A stretch of DNA of 64,000 nucleotides from Sipunculus nudus (taxonomy: Eukaryota; Annelida; Sipuncula; Golfingiida; Sipunculidae), in assembly GCA_026874595.1 (NCBI GenBank), contig CM049308.1, positions 76,307,124 through 76,371,123 on the forward strand, written 5' to 3'. Positions 55,143 through 64,000 of this stretch are shown here, one piece after another. Position 1 is the first letter of the stretch. The number at the start of each line of letters is the position of its first letter. The position numbers and the translations under genes were made by a program. The notes under the pieces are model-generated. The model did not search any database. It was not told the origin of the DNA and was given only the letters and a program-made list of their open reading frames with translations.

Positions 55143-57380
55143 AACGTGTCACCTTCAAGCAAAAAAAAATAAAAAATTAAATAAACCTGGCCATGTTTTC
55201 TGTCACTCTCCGTTGTGTTTAAGGAACCCTAAAGACCGTATACTGTATATATTATGTTAAATGTAACCTGGATAGTGAGTGTACTAGTGGCGTGTCCCTC
55301 CCAAATGCACCGTGTATTTTTAATTGTTTTGTGCATACCTTCGGTAATATAATTAGCAGACCAGCCAAAGCCGACCTGAATGCTGGACGGGTACCTGATG
55401 CGAATAATAATAAAAAAAAAGAGAAAAGGGCAAACACGTGCATTCGCGGCCCGTCAACAGTATAGGTGTAATGAATCATTTGTGTGGCCTAGATCGAGAT
55501 GGAATGCAATTTGATGGATCACCATTAAGAAAACATGTTCAAGCTCTCATTCCGATCAGTCTCTATACGTGTCCATACTGTGTCTACTTTCTTTTACGGT
55601 CAAACATGTGTTCAACATGTCGGTCCGAGTGTTAAAAATAGTGGATGGCTTCTTAGAGTCCGTGTAATTCTATATAGGTCTGGTTATAAATGATGAAAAG
55701 AGTACGCAACAGGTAGCAAATCTAACCAGTGACCTTAGACAGGAAGACTCGCGTACTGGTAAATGACTGGACCTGTTACAGCATATTTATGCGGTAATTT
55801 ATCATATTAATAAGGCCTAAACTATTTGGTAATTAATACTAGAAATCTGCATTCTAAGGAATACAAGCCATTGCCATGTGTTTGCATTCACTTATTCGGC
55901 CAATTTTCCCAGCTTCATTCATGACGTTCCTAAATCCCAGTCATTTTCCAGCTCCATCCAAAATTCAAATCGTTTCCTTATTGGCCCTTTCTGAAATGCC
56001 CTGAAATTTCATGAAATTCCGTTCATGATTGCTTTAGTTTTGTTGTGACCAAACACATACACAAAGACACACAAACCGGGCTGAATGAATATCTTCCTAG
56101 CGGAGGTAATAAGCTATGCTTACCCTTTCGTACCATTACATTCAGTCTCATAACTTGCAGGGGTAAATCGTTAAAGTATAGCCTATATGAGTTACCATGT
56201 TATATATACTTTCATACATGCGAACAAATATGTGTTATTAGGAGAGAGGAGTGCTGGGTTACAGTTTTGAGTACTGGATGTTAAATTTTCCCTCGTACTT
56301 CTGGCCTTTTTCCAAGCTGGAGTACGAGTATAGGGCGACATTTCCTGAAAAAAATGGTAATTGATCAGGTGAACATCTATCTTACCTATCGAATGTTACC
56401 TACACGAACAGTGTCATTTATCATGTGTGCCAAATGTGAAGTGTAAGATCACGAATTACCTGATCTAGTTCTCGGTTATATACAAATTTAATATAAAAAA
56501 AACTAGACTACGTAGAGTAGTAAAGTATATTAAGAAAGCTATTTGAGCTTGAGACCCAAGTTTCAAAGGTTGTACATTTATTTTATATTTTGTAAATATA
56601 CACTTTCTCCAAGTTCGAACTGAAAGTTTTCTTTGTAGGTCTAGGCCTACTTAGGGGGAAAAGTGCGAATTGTCGTCTTAGTCCTCGACGCATAAAACTA
56701 TTTTGTCAACTGTCCACAAAGTGTTAATTATCTGGCGCCCGCCCTCACTATATAGCATTGATTCTTACACTTATTCAAGATAATGGTATAATTTAGGTCT
56801 CATATGACTGACATTGAAGCGTGAGTGAAATCAATATTGACCAGGACGTCACGGTCTGTTTGTGATGAGGCCCGAGTTATTCTGAGTGCAGTGTTTAATG
56901 TTGTCCTTAATTGCGTTAATCTGTCCTGAAACGCCTTCGTCTATACATCCCATAATACACCACATGTGACTAATTTATGCATATACACTTTATTTTGTCC
57001 TTAAGTCATACCAGTTGGCAAAGACAAACTCAAGCGTTGTACTGCATTGTCATACGTGAAAAACATACGAGAAAGGTAAGCATAATGAATGTAATTTTTC
57101 AAGTTAAATACCTTATAAAGAAAGAAATGAATGGTGGAATAATGTATATAATTATTCAATTCATATGCAGCTTATATTGTGCTTCAATCATATATATGAA
57201 TCTAATAAGTTTGATTTGCTTTATTTTACTGCTACTCTGATGATGCATCTTAACTATATTGTTAGTAAACAAAATGTGCTTAAAAACAAGAAGTCGACCT
57301 GGAGGGTGAATACGCACCGTTTCATAGGTATTCGAGATAACCGCAGCTATGGTTCATGATAATCATGTAAACCCTCAAAC
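55143..57380. other. Spacer, including repeat family D copy 2 (55828-56110)
   Basis: The D copy shares ACTAGAAATCTGCATTCTAAG, CCTTTCTGAAATGCCCTGAA and a CACATACACAAAGACACACA stretch with 41945-42310 and ends CGGAGGTAATAA. The remainder shows no recognisable gene. Confidence 0.45.
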
Positions 57381-57389
57381 GTTAGTGAG

Positions 57390-57436
57390 TATAAAATGCA
57401 CCGGCCATTGTTTTTCATATTGCAAGCAGTGCCAAC
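57390..57436 (+). promoter_or_regulatory. Possible TATA promoter and short non-coding first exon
   Basis: TATAAAA at 57390-57396 is followed about 45 bp later by GCCAAC|GTAAGT, a strong donor at 57437. The secreted-protein exon at 59483 begins exactly at a splice acceptor, so it needs an upstream non-coding exon. This is the best candidate I see, about 2 kb away. The link is inference. Confidence 0.3.
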
Positions 57437-57794
57437 GTAAGTTTCTCTTCATCCCAGATTAAAATGCAAAGGAATTTGCGAAATCAAAGCGTTGCATGCA
57501 TGCCGTTTGTCTCTGAAAGTCTAGAAAGTTACTTACATACTAATTTGTTTGCATGTAATGATTTCTTGTAATGGAGCAGTTGTGCTCCTCTCCAAACCGT
57601 GAAAGTTTATGGTAAAATTTAATCAGTCATGTTACGTGACTTGTTTATAAAAATCTGTGATTCTTTGAATTCACGTCTCAAATGAGTAGAAATGACTCTA
57701 AAGCTACCAAAGTAACGTTCAAAGGTATGGATCGTGGGGGTTGCATTCTAAAAAGTATATAAAAATAAAGGGAAAGTAAACCAATAGAATATCA

Positions 57795-58030
57795 AGCCTG
57801 GACAGCGGTCATGAGTGGGTATAAACGCTTTGCCCTCCCCGCTGGCGACCCGGGTTCCATTCCCGGCCTGGCTATGAGAGTGGTATTAAGTGGCCGGTCA
57901 AAGGCCGGTGGTTTTCTTCGGATCCTCCGATTTCCTCCACCCTTACCGACTACCGAGCGCCAACACCTGAGCCATGGAGAGTGCCTCGTATTAGTTATAT
58001 AAAAGTTGTACAATCCACGTATAACAAATA
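57795..58030 (+). mobile_element. tRNA-derived SINE with conserved core motif
   Basis: A tRNA-like head has box B GGTTCCATTCC at 57853-57863. The body contains GTGGTTTTCTTCGGATCCTC and GATTTCCTCCACCC, close to a core motif shared by many marine-invertebrate SINEs. The tail is AT-rich (ATAACAAATAAAG). Confidence 0.55.
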
Positions 58031-58049
58031 AAGTTTATATTTAAACCAA

Positions 58050-58051
58050 AA

Positions 58052-58105
<54 letters not shown>

Positions 58106-58135
58106 ATGTATATATACATGTAATAATATATATAT
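58050..58135. repeat. (TA)n microsatellite
   Basis: TA tract with minor interruptions. A further TA tract is at 58797-58851. Confidence 0.9.
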
Positions 58136-58179
58136 AATAATATGTTATTATAGAACTCTCATTAATTTTCTATTTTAGC

Positions 58180-58792
58180 TTATAGAAATTTTAGTTAAGA
58201 GGGCCCGGATCGGCCATGAGTGTCTTATAAATGCTCGAGATACGGAAGTCTCGTTTGCCATTTGTGAAGCATATATGCACGGAGTTTCAATCGAGATTGA
58301 CCCGAAGGGCCTAAAGGGGCCCGATGGACATGATTTTACTGTTGGGTCAAATGAAATGTTTGAAAATGCTGATCTATTTTATTTTTAGCTCAGGAATGTC
58401 GAATGGGGCACATGAAAATGTTCGAAATGGCGCGGAAGTCACATCTTTTGCGAAGCGTTAATATAGAGTTTCTAATAGGGAGTGATCCAAAGGGGATAAA
58501 GAGGCCAGGGCCTGTCAGGAGTTTTCTATACAACACCAGAAGATACTTAAAATGAGGCAATATCTTCAAGCTTTTGTGTAAATTGTACATATAGTTTCAC
58601 CAGGAGGGCTCAAAGTGCTCGGCTTGGGCTTTAAGTCTCCTATATAGGGCCCAATTAAATTCTTGGGTGTTACCTTATGGAGTTTTAATCGGAAGTGATC
58701 GGAAGGGCCTATGTAGGCTCTGGCCCAGGAGATTAAAAAGAAACAAGAACAGGTTTGACGATGAAGTCTCATTCGTCTTAAATAGCAATAGC

Positions 58793-58855
<63 letters not shown>

Positions 58856-58940
58856 TAAATCCGTTTGGTCCAAAGGGCCCGAATGGGCCAGGAGTTCTAA
58901 GGGCCAATTAAAATGCTAAAAAATACAGGAATTCCGGTAT
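58180..58940 (+). repeat. Degenerate tandem repeat, unit about 180-210 bp
   Basis: A recurrent block resembling GTGATCCGAAGGGCC followed by GGGCC.GG..CAGGAGTTTT appears near 58287, 58472, 58683 and 58862. The units are strongly diverged and one contains a TA microsatellite. The array lies between the candidate promoter and the coding exon of the secreted protein. Confidence 0.5.
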
Positions 58941-59482
58941 GATGGCACACGTTGTCTACGGCATATCAGAATGAACAAGCAAAACCTTCGGACTGATGTT
59001 TAGTGCAACGCACATCCATGGAAGAAATTAAGAAAAAATAATTATATTTATTTGCTTTCAGTCTACAAGGCCATGAAAAGCGTACATTTTTCTTCCGGAC
59101 GTATTTCCCGTTTTTTTGTTTTAAATTTAAATATTTTTTTTAACATCTTTTACTTTTACTCACATATTTGTCGCCTGTCGGGGTGACAAAGCGCGAGCTC
59201 AAATTTTGGTGATCGACTTCGATAATGTGATTGTTCAAATAACAAAAATGCGGAAAATCATCAAGAAACTATACCAAAATACAATTAAAAGTACATTAAA
59301 TACGTGTTCATGTCGGCTATAAATACTATATTTCCTATATTAAAAAATTGTGTCTTTTCATTTCTCCCCAGCTGTCGGTCTGGAACTTAGCAATATAAGC
59401 ATATTTATTAATATATCCTTATTACCTACCATGAAATTCAAGCTCAGCTAGTTCATTTGATATATTTTTTTTTCTATTTCAG

Positions 59483-60502
59483 ATGAAGATTTTTACGCTT
59501 GTATTCTTCACAGCGTTCGTGGCGATGGACACGGTTGTTTTGTCAGAAAATATCGCCAAAATAAGCCAATTGGATACATTTGAGCTTTTCAAGAGGCTTC
59601 TGACATCATACATAGAATCCAAACGTCACTCAACCGATCACCTAAATGGATTATCCGAAAAGGGTCTAGAGATCAAAGTCTCCGCAAGGACCTCCCCTGC
59701 GCAGGTGGATGGACTTTCCAAAAAGAGCCTTGATGCTCCTGTCGCTTTAGGGGATTCATCAAACTCAGCGAACGAAATACACAAAAAGAGTCTTCAGGCA
59801 ACTGGAGGAGATTCGAAGGGTAATTATGAGTCCCCAAATCAGTCCGACAAAGTCAAACCTATCAGAAAGCTCCTTACCGGGTACTTAGAATCAAAAGAGG
59901 AACCGACTAATAAACAGAAGCAACTATCCAAAAAGGGCCTGACGTCCTCCGTTGACGTAGTCGGTCGACCGGACCGATTGAGAGGACAACCTAAACAGGG
60001 TTTGGAGGCCCCAGTCGGCCCAGTAAGTGAAATGTCCCAAAAGAGCCTTGATACCACAGTCGGTAAAACGGAATCATCAGACAAACTTGGGTCATCCAAG
60101 GAAGGGGATAAACTAGATGTTTTAAAGAAACTGCTGAAAGAGTACTTGGAAACCAGAGGGGCCATATCCGGCCCTGTGAGTGAATTATCTAAAAAGGGCC
60201 TGACGTCATCCGCCGAAAGGGTGGGTCCTCCGGGCACATTAAGGGGACAGTCTAAAAAGGGTTTGGAGGCCCCAGTTGGCCCATTAAATGAAATGTCCAA
60301 AAAGAGCCTTGATACCACAGTCGGTAAAGCTGAATCGTCAGACAAACTTGGGTCATCCAAGGAAGGGGATAAACTAGATGTTTTGAAGAAACTGCTGAAA
60401 GAGTACTTGGAGACCAGAGGGGCAATATCCGGTCCAGCGAGTGAATTATCTAAAAAGGGCCTGGCCTCATCCGCCGAAAGGGTGGGTCCTCCGGGCCGAT
60501 AA
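59483..60502 (+). CDS. Unrecognised secreted protein with 87-residue lysine-rich repeats
   Basis: A 339-codon frame whose ATG is the first base after a strong acceptor (polypyrimidine tract then TTTCAG at 59477-59482). Residues 1-21 (MKIFTLVFFTAFVAMDTVVLS) form a signal peptide. The mature part has no cysteines and is rich in Lys, Ser, Gly and Leu. Repeats have a 261-bp/87-residue period (unit marker AAAAGGGCCT at 59931, 60192, 60453). Each unit carries an amphipathic segment of the form LKKLLKEYLETR, two KKGL/KKSL dibasic sites and GKTESSDKLGSSKEGDK-like linker. The first unit (FELFKRLLTSYIESKR) is the most diverged. The dibasic sites suggest, but do not prove, a processed peptide precursor. 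A structural (mucus, matrix) protein is an alternative. I recognise no homologue. Confidence 0.75.
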   Translation: MKIFTLVFFTAFVAMDTVVLSENIAKISQLDTFELFKRLLTSYIESKRHSTDHLNGLSEKGLEIKVSARTSPAQVDGLSKKSLDAPVALGDSSNSANEIHKKSLQATGGDSKGNYESPNQSDKVKPIRKLLTGYLESKEEPTNKQKQLSKKGLTSSVDVVGRPDRLRGQPKQGLEAPVGPVSEMSQKSLDTTVGKTESSDKLGSSKEGDKLDVLKKLLKEYLETRGAISGPVSELSKKGLTSSAERVGPPGTLRGQSKKGLEAPVGPLNEMSKKSLDTTVGKAESSDKLGSSKEGDKLDVLKKLLKEYLETRGAISGPASELSKKGLASSAERVGPPGR

Positions 60503-60744
60503 AGGGGACAGTCTAGAAAGGGTCTTGAGGCTCCAGCCGGCCCTGTCAATGTATTGTCTAAAAAGAGCCTGGAGTCCTAAGTAGTTGGAGGGACATAACC
60601 TGGCCCGGAGAATACGTTGTCCAAAAAGGGTCTTGAGTCACAAGTCACCCGAGGCGGTTCGTCGGATAAACATTTATCAATCAACAAAGCGGAAAAAGTC
60701 GAACTTTTCAAAAAGCTTCTGAAAGAGTACTTGGAAACTAAATA
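60503..60744 (+). pseudogene. In-frame 3' continuation of the repeat protein, three TAA stops
   Basis: After TAA at 60500-60502 the same frame continues with recognisable repeat sequence (GQSRKGLEAPAGPVN, LSKKSLES, LSKKGLESQ) to KVELFKKLLKEYLETK and a final TAA at 60742-60744. The internal stops are at 60500, at about 60578 and at about 60596, all TAA. No frameshift is needed. AATAAA for the transcript is at 60834-60839. The pattern fits recent point-mutation truncation of a protein of about 420 residues. Confidence 0.6.
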
Positions 60745-60833
60745 ATTTTCCAAAATGATTGAAGATATGCTTCATGTAGCTGTATAACAGAACTGAACGC
60801 GCACTGACTTACAGTTTGATATGAATATGTTAA

Positions 60834-60839
60834 AATAAA
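60834..60839 (+). terminator. Polyadenylation signal of the secreted repeat protein gene
   Basis: AATAAA about 90 bp after the last repeat-type stop. Confidence 0.5.
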
Positions 60840-60844
60840 AGCTT

Positions 60845-62310
60845 AATCTGTAAACAGTCAAGCTGAGATACAACGGCTTCTATGATATGTGACAGAAACT
60901 GGAAAATAAATTTCCCGAGAGGCTTACGATTTCATTCAGTAGCCTTATAAAGCAGCCCTATGTTAAGTGAATATCTGATAAATTCAATGTTACCACAATT
61001 TACATTAAGTACTATAGTATAATCCATCAGAATTCAAGGCCCTTACTGTTATGAGAACCAATGGGAGAGAGACGAAAAAGAGAGAGACGCAGGGATATTA
61101 TATAATTATTAAATTATCATGGCTTGGAAAAAATAAAAAAAATAATGTATGTTACCATACATGGAGGATATTTGACAAGCAAGGTAGATGACCTTGACAG
61201 ACACATGCCTGCTCAAAGGTTATCACGGCACACATTTGACAAGCGTTTTGACAACCCTACAAGGTTGCCAAACGGATATTTTGACAACTCGGATTGTTGT
61301 TTTAGGTACACCCATTTAACAACCCTAAAATTGTTGATTCCGCAACTTTGTGCTTTCAGTGAACCGATTATCAATAATGTTATCTCTGTTACGTGCATAT
61401 TTGTTGATTTATTTTTATATAATTTTATGATAATTTAATAAAAAAAATCTTATGCATATAGTTTATAGTGACGCTTTATACTGCCTCATTTTCCAGTTAC
61501 ATGAGCCAAAAGATCATGCCGAAGAATCAAAGACAGAATTGAGAAAGTCCTGCGTCTATAGAATATTCATGTGTAGGGCTACATGTCAAAGACCAAGCGC
61601 ACAGGGTAGAGTACACCGCGAGGTCAGGCATTCAGGACAGGGGATGATGTAACTCGGGGGGTCGACCAGGTTTTGAGAGGAGTTGGGTACCTGGGGCAGG
61701 CATTTTGTAGGGGCGGATCCATAATTTAGGGAAAGAGGGGTCCAACTCAGGAGGGCTAAAGACAAAACCTGAAAAAAGGTCCCCAGGTCCGGAAAACGAG
61801 GTGGGTTGTGTCCTGGAGGCAAAAATTGTTCTTAAAACCCCTTAAAAAAGGTTGCGGCGGCCGAAAAGGGGGTCCGCTTCTGTTTTCAAATCAAACAAAA
61901 TAAAACAAAATTTTTCATCATATATTAGAAGCAATAAAAAATTATAAAGGTATGACAAATATTTAATTATAATTTACCAATTGTCATTGAACTCCATTCC
62001 ACGAGATCGCAATTATAAATTACCCCACTTGTTTTTTATTTATTGTTGGATATCATACCAGTGCGTTTTAAAGAAGTATAACTACAACAAAAATCTTACA
62101 GAAGTATAACTGTAATGTGAAAATATATCGCAATTAGAACCACAAACAGAAAACAAAATGGCGCAGACCAACTTTGGAAGACCTTTGACGTCACGGCCTC
62201 GAGTAAAAGAAGTTCAAATGTATATTGTCCCCGCTCTGATGGACGTCATGGTCTAGTGACAAAATGGGGTAAGGTGTATATGTGTGTGGGATGTGCGAAA
62301 CTACTCGCTT
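60845..62310. other. Spacer with hAT-like fragment (61710-61880)
   Basis: The fragment GGGGCGGATCCATAATTTAGG ... AAAAAAGGTTGCGGCGGCCG matches the 14765-14974 element. An acceptor-like TTTTCCAG at 61489-61496 precedes a 52-codon frame (LHEPKDHAEESKTELRKSCV...), too short to call a gene. Confidence 0.4.
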
Positions 62311-62315
62311 CAGTG

Positions 62316-62490
62316 GTATTTATAAATGCACACTGAAACGTCGACGCCTTAGTATCTATACCACAATTCACTCTCGAGTTTTAAACCTAACTGACCTTAT
62401 AAGGCGCCCTCCCATTACTGTGATCATCACCTTTAAGTGTTGAACGACGTGAGTCTAGAATTATTGCTGCACGACATATGTGCTGAACGG
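62316..62490 (+). promoter_or_regulatory. Possible TATA promoter and first exon of a gene beyond the right edge
   Basis: TTTATAAAT at about 62318 lies about 170 bp upstream of a strong donor GCTGAACG|GTAAGTAT at about 62490. The interval is less AT-rich than its surroundings and lacks a long ORF, as expected for a non-coding first exon. No downstream exon is found before 64000. Confidence 0.25.
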
Positions 62491-62597
62491 TAAGTATATA
62501 ATGGTTTCATTAACTTCTTATGCCATCATTTTCTGTAGACTTACTTCTTTTTATTACTCAAAGCTTTTTTCCCAACGGGAGCGTACTTTTATAAAGG

Positions 62598-62598
<1 letters not shown>

Positions 62599-62653
<55 letters not shown>

Positions 62654-62683
62654 GTATATATATATATATATATACATGTATAT

Positions 62684-62717
<34 letters not shown>
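62599..62717. repeat. (TA)n with TACATG interruptions
   Basis: Two TA tracts joined by ACACACATGTATATA-like sequence. Confidence 0.9.
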
Positions 62718-62718
<1 letters not shown>

Positions 62719-62719
62719 A

Positions 62720-63478
62720 CTTGAGTTTTCTTATCGATTATGCGTGTTAAAATAAAGGGTGTATTTTAGAACATATACACTGCATTTTACTAGGATAAGT
62801 TTTTTTGTCAATTCTGCATGTATATTCAACGGCAAGCGATCATTTTTCCTGTTCCCTAAATTAAGTTTGGAAATTTGATTCCTTGGTTGATAAAAAATAT
62901 ACCTTCTAGGTAATAATACATTTTCCCCATGATTGCATCAATTGTAAATCAATTTCTTTATACTAGTATTCGTTTTCCTTCAAGGAATTTTTATAATATT
63001 GTTATTTTATACTCTTCACATATAAATAGATATTAAATAAACATGTCGTTAATATCCAAATAATGCAACAACAAAGGAACGTATACTTTTTAACTCCAGA
63101 AACTCCGTGAATAAGTTAAAATAAGGCGCAACCTCCGTTGTTACAAAGATCCGATGTCACAACGTTCCGTGTTTTCCGGTTAGGAGTTCCCAGTAGTTAA
63201 AACATTAAATACGTTTAGTAACCATTGAACTGGAATATTAACTGGAAAGATATTATTATCGTTCAATAACGTACTACATGATCTCTTGATGACATCATGA
63301 TCGGCCATAATATATTCTGTTTGAATTCTTAACTAGAGGTTAGGACTTTTGGAATATCTATAGAATGTTTTTACACTATAACGCTAGTACCCCACCCCAC
63401 CCGCACGCAAGATCGAAAATGAATATGTGCCCTTGGTTTTCATGTTTCTAAAAACCGTCCAAAGAATCTCCGACTCCG

Positions 63479-63517
<39 letters not shown>

Positions 63518-64000
63518 TTTGTATACAGTCGATCCTGTTTAATTGAATATCGTATTATTCAAACGATAATATTCATTAAAGCGGTTTATTCAAATAAACG
63601 CGGTGTTAATATTCAAGGTTGAAGCCATTATTAAGATACTGGGAATTGCTATCTGTATGTCTTTAATACGATCCCTAAAAGGACTTTGATTTACAATAAA
63701 ACGTTTTATTTGTTTCAACTAAAGAAATAGAGAATTACTGTGTATTAACCTGTTTGTACATGAATCGGGATTCAGTTGCCTTTCAAGTGTGCTCCCAAAA
63801 TTCCAAAAGTGTTAGCATCCAAATTTTGTTGTAAAGCATGTTCAGAGTTACAGTTTACCCCGTTTAAATAGAGGTTCATTTGTTTAAATCCTGTATTTTA
63901 TCCCTTGACCTCATACACAAGACCTGGTCTCCAGAATGTTAAAACATTGCACAAAACTCTTCAGGCTATATCTTATGTTTGGATTCATTCATAAAATTAG
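62720..64000. other. Right-edge spacer with (AC)n and an isolated transposon end
   Basis: An AC run at 63483-63513 is followed by TACAGTCGATCCTGTTTAAT at about 63524, resembling one end of a pogo/mariner-like miniature element. The matching inverted end is not seen. No coding exon recognised. Confidence 0.4.

Noticed and set aside
54838-55143. Open frames across the TA microsatellite at 54862-54942
   Set aside because: They are Ile/Tyr runs generated by the TA repeat itself. The same applies at 49619, 58667 and 62480.
57792-58013. Frames on both strands at the SINE
   Set aside because: The sequence is explained by a tRNA-derived SINE with box B. The frames have no independent support.
59839-60549. 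236-codon open frame on the minus strand opposite the secreted repeat protein
   Set aside because: It follows the repeat structure of the sense gene and has no splice or start context. It is an antisense shadow of codons such as AAA/GGC.
61452-61652. Possible further exon with two Cys pairs after an acceptor-like TTTTCCAG
   Set aside because: Only 52 codons, no donor upstream to join, and the preceding gene already ends with a polyadenylation signal. Kept only as a note in the spacer entry.

Overview
The window is 64 kb of AT-rich, intron-bearing, repeat-dense animal nuclear DNA. Two recognised host genes (ESF1 and GCC1) show it is metazoan. The repeats (elements starting TTTTTAGCTCAGCTGA with GTCC-type microsatellites, tRNA-derived SINEs, a LINE with a 2A-like motif, and short CAGTG-ended inverted-repeat elements) resemble those I know from marine lophotrochozoans, especially molluscs. 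Placement below that level is inference.

Layout. 1-534 (minus) is the first coding exon of ESF1 (nucleolar pre-rRNA processing), running off the left edge. 2.1-20 kb is a block of nested repeats: a CTGTGGTTG-ended element; a tandem array built around GTGGCGCCAC; HINE/DINE-1-like copies at 8.7-12.0 and 16.0-18.7 kb; a Mutator-like element with a 9-bp target duplication nested inside a TA-flanked element between two SINEs; and a long-inverted-repeat element at 15.5-19.6 kb. 20.9-36.4 kb is GCC1 (GCC88), a trans-Golgi GRIP-domain golgin with nine coding exons and a predicted 734 residues. Its sixth intron holds a 4.46-kb non-LTR retrotransposon bounded by a 12-bp target-site duplication. 36.4-49.3 kb is repeats again, including two more HINE-like copies, one carrying a 986-bp tandem duplication. 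49.7-54.9 kb is a decayed Tc1-like transposon inserted in a TA microsatellite and itself interrupted by a 3.46-kb inverted-repeat element. 59.5-60.7 kb carries an unrecognised secreted protein made of 87-residue lysine-rich repeats, with three in-frame TAA codons in its 3' part. The right end has a possible TATA promoter with a first exon, microsatellites and no recognisable gene.

The host genes have no evident functional link. ESF1 acts in the nucleolus, GCC1 in trans-Golgi tethering, and the 59.5-kb protein is predicted to be secreted. Most of the window's biology is the history of mobile elements, which can be ordered by nesting and by target-site duplications. Nothing here is a prokaryotic-type operon, CRISPR or phage system. 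All calls come from reading the sequence by eye. Family names rest on recognised motifs, not searches.
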